Positions 48,271-58,048 of a DNA stretch of 64,000 nt are shown here, one piece after another. The notes beneath the pieces are model-generated. The model ran no database searches. It worked only from the letters and a program-made list of their open reading frames with translations, and had not been told where the DNA came from. The stretch is from Chloroflexota bacterium. Lineage in GTDB: Bacteria; Chloroflexota; Anaerolineae; Anaerolineales; Villigracilaceae. Position 1 is the first letter of the stretch. Every line of letters starts with the position of its first letter. The stretch covers positions 33,565 through 97,564 of the forward strand of contig VGNE01000007.1 of NCBI GenBank assembly GCA_016866215.1. Direction: 5' to 3'. A program made the position numbers and the translations under genes.

Positions 48271-48647
48271 TATTCTTCTACTAATTCAAGCATCACCATC
48301 TCAGCTGAGTCGCCAAAGCGCGGACCAAGTTTCGTCACGCGGGTGTAGCCGCCGGGTCGTGTGGCAAAACGCGGGGCGATCTCATTGAACAGGCGTTTGA
48401 TGATCTGGTTGTCGCCTAATTGGGAAATGGCAAGGCGGCGGGCGTTAACTTTCTGCTCGGCGCTGCCGCTTTCGCTGTTCTTTGCAAGCGTGATCAAGCG
48501 TTCGGCATCACCGCGGATTGCAGCAGCTTTGGCTTTGGTGGTTTGAATACGCTCGTGCGTAAAAAATTGTTTGATTAGGTTGCGGCGCAAGGCAATACGT
48601 GCACTCTTTGTGCGTCCCAATCTGTAACCTGCTATTGAATGTCGCAT
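48270..48647 (-). CDS. rplQ: 50S ribosomal protein L17
   Basis: A 125-residue L17 (bL17): MRHSIAGYRLGRTKSARIAL, NLIKQFFTHERIQTTKAKAA, IRGDAERLITLAKN and GGYTRVTKLGPRFGDSAEM. Normal length. It follows rpoA by six bases, as in most bacterial alpha operons. Confidence 0.97.
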   Translation of the reverse strand: MRHSIAGYRLGRTKSARIALRRNLIKQFFTHERIQTTKAKAAAIRGDAERLITLAKNSESGSAEQKVNARRLAISQLGDNQIIKRLFNEIAPRFATRPGGYTRVTKLGPRFGDSAEMVMLELVEE

Positions 48648-48653
48648 CTCTTT

Positions 48654-49604
48654 CTAACTTTCCGACGATGATTCGTCTTTCATGAAGCCCTTTTCACGCA
48701 TTTTCTCCCGGAGTTCATCGAGACTCTTCTCGCCAAAATTGCGAATGGACATAACCGCGGTCTCGCCTTTTTCAAGGAGGTCGAGCACGTCACCAACGGT
48801 GGTGATGCCGGTGCGCTTCAACGAGTTGAAGACACGCACGGAAAGGTCCAGGGCTTCCACTGGCGTTTCTGCCAGTTCACTGCTCAAACGGCTTCCGGTT
48901 GATTCGCGCTCCAAAGGTACTGCAAGCATTTCTTCATTGATTCCTGCAATGTACCGCAGGTGGTCAATCAAAATGCGGGCGGAGGAACTCAGCGCTCGTT
49001 CAGGAGAAATGGTTCCGTCTGTCCAGATTTCCAAAATTAATTTGTCGTAGTTGGTGCTCTGTCCCACGCGGGCAGAAACCACTTCCCAATTGACGCGCTT
49101 CACCGGGCTGAAGATGGCATCCACCGGCAGTTCTCCGATAGGCATGTGCCCAGCGCGTTCGTTGGCTGGGGAATAGCCGCGGCCGCGCTCCACTACGAAT
49201 TCAATATCGTGCTTGGTCTTGGCGCCGTCCACAGTGAAGAGATATGTGTCGGGGTTAACGATCTCGATCTCTGCGGGAGTGATGATATCTGCCGCAGTGA
49301 CCGTTCCCTCGCCACGCACTTCAAGCTGCATTCGGGCGCTGTCAACGCCATCCATCTTGATGCGGATCTGTTTAACCTGCAACGTGACCTGGATGACATC
49401 TTCGCGCACACCTGAAATGTCGCTAAATTCATGCAGGACATCAGCAATGCGCACCGATGTGATTGCAGTTCCCTCCAGAGAAGAGAGCAATACGCGGCGA
49501 AGGGTATTGCCCAACGTCACGCCGTAGCCGCCCTCTAGCGGGCTGATTGTGAATTTACCATAATTTCGAGCTTCTGCTTCGCGCTCAATTTTTGGCATAA
49601 CCAT
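48654..49604 (-). CDS. rpoA: RNA polymerase alpha subunit
   Basis: A 316-residue alpha subunit. The N-terminal assembly domain shows GKFTISPLEGGYGVTLGNTL and RRVLLSSLEGTAITSVRI. The C-terminal domain, which contacts UP elements and activators, has LKRTGITTVGDVLDLLEKGE and SIRNFGEKSLDELREKM. Start taken at ATG 49604 (MVMPKIERE); the frame is open to 49625. A ~75-base gap separates it from rpsD. Confidence 0.96.
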   Translation of the reverse strand: MVMPKIEREAEARNYGKFTISPLEGGYGVTLGNTLRRVLLSSLEGTAITSVRIADVLHEFSDISGVREDVIQVTLQVKQIRIKMDGVDSARMQLEVRGEGTVTAADIITPAEIEIVNPDTYLFTVDGAKTKHDIEFVVERGRGYSPANERAGHMPIGELPVDAIFSPVKRVNWEVVSARVGQSTNYDKLILEIWTDGTISPERALSSSARILIDHLRYIAGINEEMLAVPLERESTGSRLSSELAETPVEALDLSVRVFNSLKRTGITTVGDVLDLLEKGETAVMSIRNFGEKSLDELREKMREKGFMKDESSSES

Positions 49605-49701
49605 GTTCGTAATGATACCCGTCACGGTCCACCTGTCCCTTTTGATTAAGCGCCGGGTCGAGCACCAGATTTATGGTGCGACCCGAAGCGCAATTGGAGG
49701 A

Positions 49702-50361
49702 TTAGCGTCTGGAGTAGTATTCGACGATCAATTGTTCGTCAAGACTTCCGTCAATTTCAGTACGTTCGGGCATGCGAGCCACGGAACCAGCCATCGATTT
49801 AATATCACGGCTGAGCCAGCTTGGGGCGTTACGCTTTTCGGTATACACAGTCAGATCTTTAAAGTAGGTTAGTTTGCCTGAGCCTTCCCGCATTGCAATG
49901 ACATCACCTTCGCCAAGCAGCATTGATGGGATATCAGTTCGGCGCCCATTTACTGTGAAATGACCATGAGTAACAAGCAGGCGAGCCTGCGAACGACTGG
50001 ATGCAAAACCGAGCCGAAAGACAACATTGTCTAGGCGGGACTCAAGGATCTGAAGCAGGTTCAAACCTGTAAGACCGCGGCGCGTAATAGCGGTGTCATA
50101 ATAACGGCGGAACTGGCGTTCCAGCACACCGTAGATTCGGCGTGCCTTCTGCTTGGCGCGCAACTGACGGGCAAAGTCGGAGACGCGCCCCGTGCCCATC
50201 CCTTTACCGCCGCCGCGACCCGCGGTGCGGCCATGTTGCCCTGGCGCGAAGCTTCGTTTTTCAAATGAGCATTTGGGAGTAAAACAACGCTCACCTTTTA
50301 GAAAAAGTTTTTCGCCTTCACGCCGGCAAAGTTTACATACCGGACTTAATAATTTAGCCAT
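49702..50361 (-). CDS. rpsD: 30S ribosomal protein S4
   Basis: A 219-residue S4 (uS4). The N-terminus has a [20 protein letters not shown] zinc-binding cysteine set, the C+ form of S4. The S4 RNA-binding domain is at [20 protein letters not shown]. In many bacteria S4 represses the alpha operon. Confidence 0.97.
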   Translation of the reverse strand: MAKLLSPVCKLCRREGEKLFLKGERCFTPKCSFEKRSFAPGQHGRTAGRGGGKGMGTGRVSDFARQLRAKQKARRIYGVLERQFRRYYDTAITRRGLTGLNLLQILESRLDNVVFRLGFASSRSQARLLVTHGHFTVNGRRTDIPSMLLGEGDVIAMREGSGKLTYFKDLTVYTEKRNAPSWLSRDIKSMAGSVARMPERTEIDGSLDEQLIVEYYSRR

Positions 50362-50380
50362 AGATCAAGAACCTCACTTG

Positions 50381-50785
50381 TTACACGCGTCGCTTTTTCG
50401 GAGGACGGCAGCCATTATGCGGCACTGGCGTAATATCTGAAATAGAGCGAACTTTTAGACCCATGGACTGAACAGCACGGATGGCATTCTCGCGACCGGG
50501 GCCAGGACCCTTCACATACAATTCCACTTCCTGCAAGCCTAGTTGCTGGGCGGCTTTCAAAGCCTGCTCAGCGGCAAGGCGTGCAGCAAAGGGGGTGCTT
50601 TTTCGTGATCCTTTGAAGCCTGCAGAACCTGCAGAACCCCAGGAAATTGTGTTGCCTTCTGTGTCTGTAACAGTCACAATAGTATTGTTAAAGGATGCAA
50701 AAATATGGACCTGTCCGGAGGACAGGGTCCGCTTCCCTTTTTTCGCGCCACTGGGGCGGCGGGTGGATCGAACACTCTGAGCCAT
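50381..50785 (-). CDS. rpsK: 30S ribosomal protein S11
   Basis: A 134-residue S11 (uS11): [59 protein letters not shown] and [16 protein letters not shown]. The asparagine-glycine of PHNGCRPPK is the usual isoaspartate site. Alpha-operon position between rpsM and rpsD. Confidence 0.98.
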   Translation of the reverse strand: MAQSVRSTRRPSGAKKGKRTLSSGQVHIFASFNNTIVTVTDTEGNTISWGSAGSAGFKGSRKSTPFAARLAAEQALKAAQQLGLQEVELYVKGPGPGRENAIRAVQSMGLKVRSISDITPVPHNGCRPPKKRRV

Positions 50786-50810
50786 TTTTATTTATACCTT
50801 TCGGACAGGG

Positions 50811-51197
50811 TTATTTCTTGGCGCCCTTACGACGACCACGACCTGCAACTGTTTTCTTGGTGCCTTTTCTGGTGCGCGCATTTGTCTTGGTGCGCTGGCC
50901 GCGAACGGGCAGGTTGCGACGATGGCGCAAGCCACGATAAGAGCCGATTTCAATCAAACGCTTGATGTTCATTTGAACTTCGCGGCGCAGGTCGCCTTCG
51001 ACCTTGAAATTTTTGGAGATATATTCGCGAATTGCGGAGACTTCCGCTTCGCTTAAATCTTTAATGCGCGTATCGGGATTGACTTTGGTCTGAGCCAAAA
51101 TCTTCTGAACTCGTGTTGGTCCGATACCAAAAAGGTAAGTCAGTCCAACTTCAACCCGCTTATTGCGGGGCAGATCAACACCTTCAATTCTCGCCAT
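50811..51197 (-). CDS. rpsM: 30S ribosomal protein S13
   Basis: A 128-residue S13 (uS13): [59 protein letters not shown] and the basic [18 protein letters not shown] tail. It follows rpmJ by 11 bases. Confidence 0.98.
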   Translation of the reverse strand: MARIEGVDLPRNKRVEVGLTYLFGIGPTRVQKILAQTKVNPDTRIKDLSEAEVSAIREYISKNFKVEGDLRREVQMNIKRLIEIGSYRGLRHRRNLPVRGQRTKTNARTRKGTKKTVAGRGRRKGAKK

Positions 51198-51208
51198 AGA
51201 TCACCACA

Positions 51209-51322
51209 CTACCCCTGTCTCTGTTTATGTTTTGGATTTTCGCAAATGATGAAGATTACTCCCTTGCGCCGAACAATTCGGCACTTGGCGCAACGCTTGC
51301 GAATGGAGGGTGAAACTTTCAT
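51209..51322 (-). CDS. rpmJ: 50S ribosomal protein L36
   Basis: A 37-residue L36 (bL36) on the minus strand: [20 protein letters not shown] then [17 protein letters not shown]. The zinc ligands C11, C14, C27 and H32 are all present (the C+ form). AAGGAG lies before the ATG. It is the first gene after the 99-base map-rpmJ gap, where many bacteria carry infA. A larger overlapping frame on the same strand is not real. Confidence 0.95.
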   Translation of the reverse strand: MKVSPSIRKRCAKCRIVRRKGVIFIICENPKHKQRQG

Positions 51323-51421
51323 GAAAATTCTCCTTACATGCGGCTGCTATTAGGACAGCCAAAGGTCTGATTATACTGTTTATTTTACAAATCGTCCATA
51401 CATTATGATTGTCTGTGATGT

Positions 51422-52192
51422 TCACAGGAAAGTCAGGATGAGAGGTTCTCCTTCGGTGACAGCAATCGTATGTTCAAAATGCGCCGTCAACGACCCATCA
51501 GCAGAGACAACAGTCCACTGATCTGGCAGGACGCGGGTTTCATGCGTCCCGATTAGCACCATAGGCTCCAAAGCAATGGTTACGCCCGGGCGAAGGAGAA
51601 CGCCGCTTCCCGCCGCGCCGATATTTGGCACTTGGGGGCCTTCATGCATTTTCTTGCCGACGCCATGCCCCGTATATTCACGGGTTACATGAAAGCCATT
51701 GCTTTCCACATAATTCTGTATCGCAGCCGAAACATCACCTGTGCGTTTGCCTTTACGCATATTTTCAATTCCAGCAAACAAAGCGCCTTCGGTAACTTCG
51801 AGCAGTTTCGCAGCTGCGGGAGAGATCTCCCCTACTCCGGCAGTGAAAGCGGAGTCAGCCACAAAACCTTCAAAGATGGCGCCACAGTCTATTGAAACAA
51901 TATCCCCTTCCTTCAACTTGCGTTTCGGGTGAGGGACTCCGTGCACCATCTCGTCATTAATACAGACAGTGATGGATGCAGGAAACGGTGGGCGGCCATA
52001 ACCTTTGAATGGCGATATACAGCCGTATGATTTCAGCACTTCCTCAGCAGCCGCGTTGAGGTCTGCTGTTGTCACACCGGGTTGTATACGTTCTCTTACT
52101 GCGGCCAGAACGGTTGCATTAATGCGCCCTGCTTCCCGCATAATCTTGATTTGCGCAGGGGTTTTGACGTTGATCTGGCGTTCCCTACTCAT
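51422..52192 (-). CDS. map: Type I methionine aminopeptidase
   Basis: A 256-residue enzyme that removes the initiator methionine. Metal ligands are in DIVSIDCGAIFEGFVADSAF (two aspartates), GHGVGKKMHEGPQVPN (histidine), LEPM (glutamate) and FEHTIAVTEG (glutamate). KGYGRPPFPASITVCINDEMVHGVP is conserved. It lies between adk and rpmJ, as usual. Confidence 0.96.
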   Translation of the reverse strand: MSRERQINVKTPAQIKIMREAGRINATVLAAVRERIQPGVTTADLNAAAEEVLKSYGCISPFKGYGRPPFPASITVCINDEMVHGVPHPKRKLKEGDIVSIDCGAIFEGFVADSAFTAGVGEISPAAAKLLEVTEGALFAGIENMRKGKRTGDVSAAIQNYVESNGFHVTREYTGHGVGKKMHEGPQVPNIGAAGSGVLLRPGVTIALEPMVLIGTHETRVLPDQWTVVSADGSLTAHFEHTIAVTEGEPLILTFL

Positions 52193-52244
52193 GCAAACCT
52201 ACTTTTCAACAGAGCGTTTTTCGGCTCTGCATACTCACAATAAA

Positions 52245-52895
52245 TTATTTATAGAGGGCGGAGAGCAGTTCTTTTGTGACCTGCTCCACGGCTTGTGTTC
52301 CATCAATCTCGAGCAATTTACCAGCTTTGCGGTAATACTCAACCAGGGGCATGGTCTGTTCGAGATAAACGCGAATTCGTTTTGTAACCATTTCGACCTT
52401 ATCATCATCGCGCTGGTATAGATCCGAGCCATCCATATCGCAAATGCCAATTTTTTTTGGCGGACTGAATATCTGATGATAAATATGTCCTTGCTCGCGA
52501 CAGGTCCAGCGTCCGCTGGCACGTTCAACGAGGGTTGACTCTGGAGCCGTGATGAAGGGAACCGCTTTGACCTCACCGTTAAATTCAGCCAGCATCTTTT
52601 CCAGTGCGTCTGCCTGAATCGGAGTGCGGGGAAATCCGTCCAGGATCGCACCAGCACCACAGTCCGATCGAGTGATGCGGTCACGGATCATGCTGATGGT
52701 CACATCATCCGGCACAAGTTCGCCTTTGTCCATGAAGGACTTGGCAAGCCTGCCAAGTTCTGTTTGATTTTTAAGGTTCTCACGAAAGAGGTCTCCCGAT
52801 GAGACATGCGCAAGTTTCGTTGTTTCAGCCAAAATCTTGGCCTGGGTTCCTTTACCAACACCGGGGGGCCCAAGCAGGACGATAAAGGTTGCCAT
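52245..52895 (-). CDS. adk: Adenylate kinase
   Basis: A 216-residue long-form adenylate kinase balancing ATP, ADP and AMP. The P-loop is GPPGVGKGTQAKILAE, the AMP site SSGDLFRENLKN and the lid arginines DGFPRTPIQAD and YQRDDD. In the lid, ASGRWTCREQGHIYH and GICDMDGSDLYQRDDD keep only some of the cysteines found in the zinc-binding lid of Gram-positive enzymes; a Cys/His/Asp zinc site is possible. It follows secY. Confidence 0.96.
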   Translation of the reverse strand: MATFIVLLGPPGVGKGTQAKILAETTKLAHVSSGDLFRENLKNQTELGRLAKSFMDKGELVPDDVTISMIRDRITRSDCGAGAILDGFPRTPIQADALEKMLAEFNGEVKAVPFITAPESTLVERASGRWTCREQGHIYHQIFSPPKKIGICDMDGSDLYQRDDDKVEMVTKRIRVYLEQTMPLVEYYRKAGKLLEIDGTQAVEQVTKELLSALYK

Positions 52896-52903
52896 GATGC
52901 CCC

Positions 52904-54283
52904 TTAGCGAACAAGCAGTGAATCTTGATAACCGTGTAGTTTGAGTTCGGCATCAATGTTTTGGAAGGTATCACGGACCACGCCTACGACGATGAGCAAG
53001 CCGGAGGATGAGACGAGAAAAATGCCGGTTTGCGAACTTGCAGCAGAAAGGTTGAAAAGTTTCAACAATAAACCGAGTAAAAAGGGCATGATCGCAACAA
53101 TGCCAAGGAATACTGCGCCAACCAGGGTAATGCGCCTTTGAACCGTACTCAAATATTTTTGGGTCGGGGCACCCGTGTGGACGCCCGGGACCGTTGCGCC
53201 AACTTTCTTCAGGTTATCACCGTAATTTTGTTGATCGAACAAAACCGAAGTATAGAAGAAGGTGAAGACAACTACCATGAAGAAGTAGATCGTCCAGTAA
53301 CCCCAGTTACTCGTACCCGTAGCGCCAAAGAAATTTTGAATTCCAATGAAAAATTCAGCAACGCCAGCGTTTTCACTTTGGGTAAAATAGCTCGATAGGA
53401 TTGTTGGAAATTGTAAAATCGCGCTTGCGAAAATCAACGGGATCATCCCAGAAAGGTTTACCATCAATGGAAGTGTGCCTTTAACCGGCATGGACATACG
53501 GCTGCCCATGCGCCGTCCAGGGTACATGACCGGCACGTTACGGCGTCCCTGTTGAACAAAGACGATAGCGAATACTGTCAGCACAATGATCACAATGGTG
53601 AAAATGAGCATGAACCAGCGTGTCTCTTGATCTGCCAGTAGCGAGGCCAGGTTTGAAGGCATTTGCGAAACGATACCTGCAAAGATAACCAGGGAAAGCC
53701 CTTGTCCGCGAATTCCATATTCTGAAATCAGTTCACCCAACCAGATGGCGAACATGGTACCGGCTGTCATTGCGATCAGAACTGTCAAGGATTGCAGCCA
53801 TGATTGCGCTGAGAAGGAAAAAGGCAGGATGGCCTGTCCGATGGCTTGAATTGACAGGGAGTTGAAAATATTGATCTGACCGATCGCAGAGAGCGCAGCC
53901 ATCGGCACGGCAAGATAATATGTCCATTTTTCCTGCCAACGGCGGCCTTCACGAGGATCTTCCTGCATCTTGCGTTGTAAGGCAGGGATGATGGGAACTA
54001 ACAATTGTAGAATGATCTGGGCGGTGATGTAGGGATAGACACCCATTGATAACAACGAGAAATTTGAAACCGTACCGCCTGAAAGCAAATCCAGGAAGCC
54101 AAGGAAATTTCCCTGACCCGTTGCCGAACCACGGAATGCCGCCAGAATTTCAAAATTCACACCGGGAGCAGGTACATTCGCAGCAATTCTATAAATTGCC
54201 AGAATCACAAATGTGATAATCAACTTGCGACGAATATCTTCCGACTTCCAGAGGTAACGCCAGCCTGAAAAGGTGTTCTTCAT
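52904..54283 (-). CDS. secY: Protein translocase subunit SecY
   Basis: A 459-residue SecY, the channel of the Sec translocon, with ten membrane helices. LLSMGVYPYITAQIILQLL near residue 78 is the conserved second helix. RGQGLSLVIFAGIVSQMPS and IPLIFASAILQFPTIL are further landmarks, and cytoplasmic loop 5 has NLKKVGATVPGVHTGAPTQK. Located between rplO and adk. Confidence 0.97.
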   Translation of the reverse strand: MKNTFSGWRYLWKSEDIRRKLIITFVILAIYRIAANVPAPGVNFEILAAFRGSATGQGNFLGFLDLLSGGTVSNFSLLSMGVYPYITAQIILQLLVPIIPALQRKMQEDPREGRRWQEKWTYYLAVPMAALSAIGQINIFNSLSIQAIGQAILPFSFSAQSWLQSLTVLIAMTAGTMFAIWLGELISEYGIRGQGLSLVIFAGIVSQMPSNLASLLADQETRWFMLIFTIVIIVLTVFAIVFVQQGRRNVPVMYPGRRMGSRMSMPVKGTLPLMVNLSGMIPLIFASAILQFPTILSSYFTQSENAGVAEFFIGIQNFFGATGTSNWGYWTIYFFMVVVFTFFYTSVLFDQQNYGDNLKKVGATVPGVHTGAPTQKYLSTVQRRITLVGAVFLGIVAIMPFLLGLLLKLFNLSAASSQTGIFLVSSSGLLIVVGVVRDTFQNIDAELKLHGYQDSLLVR

Positions 54284-54306
54284 ACAAAGTATCCTTTAAG
54301 CACGGA

Positions 54307-54762
54307 TTAGGCGATCAATTCAACAGTGCCGCCAGCCTTTTCGATCTTGGCTTTAGCGCCAGCACTAACGCGATGGACACGAATCTTGAGAGCAATGGTC
54401 ATCTCACCGCGGCCAAGAACAACTACAGGGTTGCGCGAATCGCGCAGGAGATGTGCTTTTTCAAGGGTTTCCAGTGTAACTTCCCCATTGGCCTTAAAGG
54501 CCTCGGAAAGCTGATCGAGATTTACCTCGTTATAGAAAACCTGATTGGGTGGGGTAAAGCCTTCACCGCGAATGAATGGCAGGCGGCGGAAAAAGGGAAG
54601 GTTACCACCCTGGCGATAGGCATGACCGCCTTCACCCGAGCGTGAACCCTGACCCTTGGTGCCGCGTCCAGCAGTCTTGCCCTGCCCTGCTGAGATACCG
54701 CGTCCCACCCGTTTTCTATTCTTTTTAGACCCAACATTGGGTATGAGATCGTGTAGTTTCAT
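54307..54762 (-). CDS. rplO: 50S ribosomal protein L15
   Basis: A 151-residue L15 (uL15): MKLHDLIPNVGSKKNRKRVG, GRGISAGQGKTAGRGTKGQG and SRSGEGGHAYRQGGNLPFFR. The ATG at 54762, preceded by AGTAGG, is preferred to one three codons upstream. Eleven bases after rpmD. Confidence 0.97.
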   Translation of the reverse strand: MKLHDLIPNVGSKKNRKRVGRGISAGQGKTAGRGTKGQGSRSGEGGHAYRQGGNLPFFRRLPFIRGEGFTPPNQVFYNEVNLDQLSEAFKANGEVTLETLEKAHLLRDSRNPVVVLGRGEMTIALKIRVHRVSAGAKAKIEKAGGTVELIA

Positions 54763-54772
54763 TTTTAACATC

Positions 54773-54973
54773 CTACTCTTCGATCTTGAGCAAATGGATA
54801 ACCTTGTTCAACATGCCGCGCAATGCGGGGGTATCCTTGTGCTCAACGGTTTGATGCAAACGACGAAGACCCAGAGCTTTGACTGTGGCTTTTTGATCCT
54901 TGGGGAATCCAATATCACTCTTAACCCAGGTCACCCGTAAAGTTTTGCCGGAAGAAGATTCTTTTTTAGGCAT
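54773..54973 (-). CDS. rpmD: 50S ribosomal protein L30
   Basis: A 66-residue L30 (uL30) with [20 protein letters not shown] and [20 protein letters not shown]. Its start overlaps the end of rpsE by eight bases, indicating coupled translation. Confidence 0.95.
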   Translation of the reverse strand: MPKKESSSGKTLRVTWVKSDIGFPKDQKATVKALGLRRLHQTVEHKDTPALRGMLNKVIHLLKIEE

Positions 54974-55517
54974 GCTGTTTCCTTCGTTCCCAGAATGGCA
55001 TTAAATCTTCGACGCGCTTTCCACGACGAGCCGCTTCAAGAGCAGGTGAACGCAAACCATCCAGAGCACCAAATGTGGCCATAACTACATTAAGAACATT
55101 AGCGCTTCCCATGGATTTGGTGAGGATATCACGCACGCCAGCCAATTCCAATACAGCACGTACGCCGCCTGCCGCAATCACACCGGTCCCAGCAGATGCC
55201 GGTTTGAGAAAAACCTTTGCTCCAGCAATTTTACCCAATGATTCATGCGGGATGGTGGTGCCAGAGACGTTTACCAACCGCAAGTCCTTGCGAGCACGCT
55301 CCGAAGCCTTTCGCATCGCATCAGGAACTGCATTGGCCTTTCCAACGCCCATACCAATGGTGCCTTTCTTATCGCCGACAACAACGGTCACGCGGAAACG
55401 GAAGCGGCGACCACCCTTGACCACTTTCGCGACACGGGCAATTTCAATGACGCGCTCTTCAAAAGCGTCCTGTGTCTCAAATTGTTGCTGCTTTTCAGTA
55501 AATTTCTTTTCTGCCAT
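54966..55517 (-). CDS. rpsE: 30S ribosomal protein S5
   Basis: A 183-residue S5 (uS5): [40 protein letters not shown] and [12 protein letters not shown] in the double-stranded-RNA-binding half, then [24 protein letters not shown] residues ([19 protein letters not shown] here). ATG 55517 follows CTGGAGAAAG. Confidence 0.97.
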   Translation of the reverse strand: MAEKKFTEKQQQFETQDAFEERVIEIARVAKVVKGGRRFRFRVTVVVGDKKGTIGMGVGKANAVPDAMRKASERARKDLRLVNVSGTTIPHESLGKIAGAKVFLKPASAGTGVIAAGGVRAVLELAGVRDILTKSMGSANVLNVVMATFGALDGLRSPALEAARRGKRVEDLMPFWERRKQHA

Positions 55518-55589
55518 ATCTTTCTCCAGTAACATAGTAACGATTTAAGCCTGCACTGAGCGCCTGCCGAAGTGTCGTTACTACAACTT

Positions 55590-55955
55590 CTAGAATTGCA
55601 GGCCGCCTTCGCGCGCGCCATCAGCCAATGCCTTGACACGCCCGACATAACGAAAGCCACCCCGGTCAAACACGACGGAAGAAATTCCCTTGGACTTGGC
55701 CCGTTCAGCAACTGCCTTTCCAATGGCTTTCGCCTGTTCTATTTTCTTCAAACCCTTCATCTTTTCGCGCATTTCTTTATCAATGGTCGAGGCAGAGATC
55801 AAAGTATTGCCTTGAACATCGTCAATGATCTGGGCATAAATGCTGGTGAGACTTTTGAATACGTTCAAACGAGGACGACTCGCCGTGCCAGAAACATGCT
55901 TGCGAACGCGCACATGACGGCGCTCACGAGCGAGGGATCGACTCTTCTTAGCCAT
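55590..55955 (-). CDS. rplR: 50S ribosomal protein L18
   Basis: A 121-residue L18 (uL18): [37 protein letters not shown] and [20 protein letters not shown]. It binds 5S rRNA with L5. Four bases after rplF. Confidence 0.97.
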   Translation of the reverse strand: MAKKSRSLARERRHVRVRKHVSGTASRPRLNVFKSLTSIYAQIIDDVQGNTLISASTIDKEMREKMKGLKKIEQAKAIGKAVAERAKSKGISSVVFDRGGFRYVGRVKALADGAREGGLQF

Positions 55956-55958
55956 GGA

Positions 55959-56507
55959 TTACTTGGCTCCTTTCCCGGCCTTGCCAGCTTTGCGGCGAAC
56001 GCGCTCGCCAAGGTAGCGCAACCCTTTACCGTGGTACGGTTCCGGGGGGCGTACCTTGCGGACATTCGCGGCCACCTGGCCGACCAGTTCCTTATCGAAG
56101 CCCAATACCTTGATTTGGCGGGTCTTCGCATCTGTTTCAAATGTCACACCGGTTGGGGGTTCCATCTTAACCGGATGTGAATAACCGACAAACAGGGACA
56201 AGTTCTTCCCTTCCATTTCAGCGCGGTATCCCACACCTTCCACTTCCAGGATTACTTCAAAGCCCTTATTGACGCCGTAAATCATATTCGCGAGTACGGC
56301 GCGAGTCGTGCCATGCAGGGCGCGCTGGGCAGGTTCTTCAGAATTGCGGGTGATGTTTAGCTGATTATTTTCCATCTTGATGCCAATCAAGCGGGAGAAT
56401 GATCTTTTGAGTTCACCCTTCGGGCCCTTCACGCGGACGTCAAAACCGTTAACATCCACCTGCACGCCACTGGGAATATCTACTGGCAATCGGCCAATTC
56501 TAGACAC
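55959..56507 (-). CDS. rplF: 50S ribosomal protein L6
   Basis: A 182-residue L6 (uL6) starting at a GTG (MSRIGRLPVDIPSGVQVDVN) preceded by AGGAGG, which decides the start over a longer in-frame extension into rpsH. Conserved parts: GPKGELKRSF, GVNKGFEVILEVEGVGYRAE, GYSHPVKMEPP and the C-terminal RPPEPYHGKGLRYLGERVRR. Confidence 0.96.
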   Translation of the reverse strand: MSRIGRLPVDIPSGVQVDVNGFDVRVKGPKGELKRSFSRLIGIKMENNQLNITRNSEEPAQRALHGTTRAVLANMIYGVNKGFEVILEVEGVGYRAEMEGKNLSLFVGYSHPVKMEPPTGVTFETDAKTRQIKVLGFDKELVGQVAANVRKVRPPEPYHGKGLRYLGERVRRKAGKAGKGAK

Positions 56508-56517
56508 TGGAATCCTC

Positions 56518-56931
56518 CTACCAGACCTTGCAGATGATCTCGCCGCCAACGCCCAACTGTCGAGCGCGTACGCCGGTCATAACACCCTTGGGGGTCGAGA
56601 GAATGGCAACGCCAATTCCCGATAATACCCATGGAATGTCCGTCTTCTTGGTGTAGATGCGGCGGCCTGGCTTGCTGACACGTTCCAAACCAGAGAGTAC
56701 TGCGCGGCGTTGGCGGCGTTCACCAACATACTTTATCTTTACACGCAGGACTTTTTGCGCTTCGTTTTCACCTTCCACCACCTCAAAACCTTCGACAAAG
56801 CCTTCATCTTTTAGGATCTTGGCAATCTCTACTTTAATCTTTGAGTTGGGCATTGCAACCTGAGCATGGCCTGCCAGCACAGCATTGCGAATGCGGGTCA
56901 ACATATCAGCGATCGGATCAGTAAGTGACAT
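56518..56931 (-). CDS. rpsH: 30S ribosomal protein S8
   Basis: A 137-residue S8 (uS8): MSLTDPIADMLTRIRNAVLA, VSKPGRRIYTKKTDIPWVLS and GIGVAILSTPKGVMTGVRAR. S8 is the usual translational repressor of the spc operon. Normal length. Confidence 0.97.
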   Translation of the reverse strand: MSLTDPIADMLTRIRNAVLAGHAQVAMPNSKIKVEIAKILKDEGFVEGFEVVEGENEAQKVLRVKIKYVGERRQRRAVLSGLERVSKPGRRIYTKKTDIPWVLSGIGVAILSTPKGVMTGVRARQLGVGGEIICKVW

Positions 56932-56950
56932 GATCTACCTCCACCCGGGG

Positions 56951-57133
56951 CTACCAGGACGCCTTTACGACGCCGGGGATTTTGCCCGTCAAAGCCAGTT
57001 CACGGAAGCAAATTCGACACAATCCAAACCGGCGGATAAATCCGTGCGGTCGTCCACAACGCTGACAGCGATTCCGAACCTGCACAGCATAACGGCGGCG
57101 CAGTTCACGATATTGCATACATTTCTTTGCCAT
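56951..57133 (-). CDS. rpsZ: 30S ribosomal protein S14, zinc-binding type
   Basis: A 60-residue short S14 (uS14) with [20 protein letters not shown] and [20 protein letters not shown]. The CxxC...CxxC pair marks the zinc-containing type Z form rather than the long zinc-free one. Three bases after rplE. Confidence 0.96.
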   Translation of the reverse strand: MAKKCMQYRELRRRYAVQVRNRCQRCGRPHGFIRRFGLCRICFRELALTGKIPGVVKASW

Positions 57134-57136
57134 AGG

Positions 57137-57688
57137 TTAAGCTTCCTTCTTGCTGCTGAACGGCATTCCGAGCAATTGCAACAATGCGCGCGCCTGATCA
57201 TCATTTTTGGCGGAGGTCACAATGGTGATCTCCATACCGCGCAATTTATCAATTTTGTCATACTCAATCTCAGGAAAAACCAACTGATCCTTGAGACCGA
57301 GGGTGTAATTTCCACGACCATCAAAGGCATTTGCTGATACACCTCTAAAGTCGCGCACGCGGGGCAGGGCAATATTCAAAAGACGGTCCAGGAAAGCCCA
57401 CATCCGCGCACCACGCAGGGTTACCTTGGCGCCAATCAAACGACCTTCGCGCAATTTAAAGTTCGCAATACTCTTGCGGGCTTTTGTCTGCACCGGTTTC
57501 TGTGTGGTGATCTGCATCAAATCTGCTGTCGCGGCATCGAGAGCCTTGGGGTTATCCATCGCCTCTCCAAGCCCAATGTTCACCACAACCTTTTCGATAC
57601 GCGGAACCTGCATCACGTTCTTCAATCCAAACGATTTGAACAGGGCTGGTGTCACTTCTTTATTATAGAGTTCTTGCATTCTGTTCAT
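57137..57688 (-). CDS. rplE: 50S ribosomal protein L5
   Basis: A 183-residue L5 (uL5): [59 protein letters not shown] and [20 protein letters not shown]. It binds 5S rRNA. The ATG at 57688 follows GGAGCG; an upstream GTG at 57703 is less likely. Confidence 0.96.
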   Translation of the reverse strand: MNRMQELYNKEVTPALFKSFGLKNVMQVPRIEKVVVNIGLGEAMDNPKALDAATADLMQITTQKPVQTKARKSIANFKLREGRLIGAKVTLRGARMWAFLDRLLNIALPRVRDFRGVSANAFDGRGNYTLGLKDQLVFPEIEYDKIDKLRGMEITIVTSAKNDDQARALLQLLGMPFSSKKEA

Positions 57689-57706
57689 CTTTATTCGCTC
57701 CACGAC

Positions 57707-58039
57707 CTAGTCAATCGTAGCCTCACAATTCTTACAAACACGATGAGCGCCATCGTCAGTCCGTTGAACGGCTACGCGTGTAGGCTCACTGCATTTTGGG
57801 CAAACCAGCATAACATTCGAGATGTCCATTGGAACCTCAAAGTGAATACGACCTGGTTTTATGTTACGACCCGCCTGGGTTTGGACCTGCTTTTGATGCT
57901 TGATGCGAATATTCACACCTTGCACGACCACGCGGCGGTCATCCAGGTTCACATTGATGACCTCGCCTCGCTTGCCTTTATCTTCAAGGCGGCCGCTGAT
58001 CACTTCCACTGTATCCTTTATTCGAATCTTAACTTTCAT
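57707..58039 (-). CDS. rplX: 50S ribosomal protein L24
   Basis: A 110-residue L24 (uL24) with a KOW motif (EDKGKRGEVINVNLDDRRVV) and the C-terminal HFEVPMDISNVMLVCPKCSE. A CxxC plus CKNC pair (CPKCSEPTR; VCKNCEATID) adds a zinc-ribbon-like end. Confidence 0.95.
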   Translation of the reverse strand: MKVKIRIKDTVEVISGRLEDKGKRGEVINVNLDDRRVVVQGVNIRIKHQKQVQTQAGRNIKPGRIHFEVPMDISNVMLVCPKCSEPTRVAVQRTDDGAHRVCKNCEATID

Positions 58040-58048
58040 TCTTTGCTC

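Noticed and set aside
51225..51425. 66-codon minus-strand frame overlapping rpmJ
   Set aside because: Out of frame with the clear L36 coding sequence at 51209-51322.
55572..56180. 202-codon plus-strand frame opposite rplR and rplF
   Set aside because: Antisense shadow of conserved ribosomal genes.
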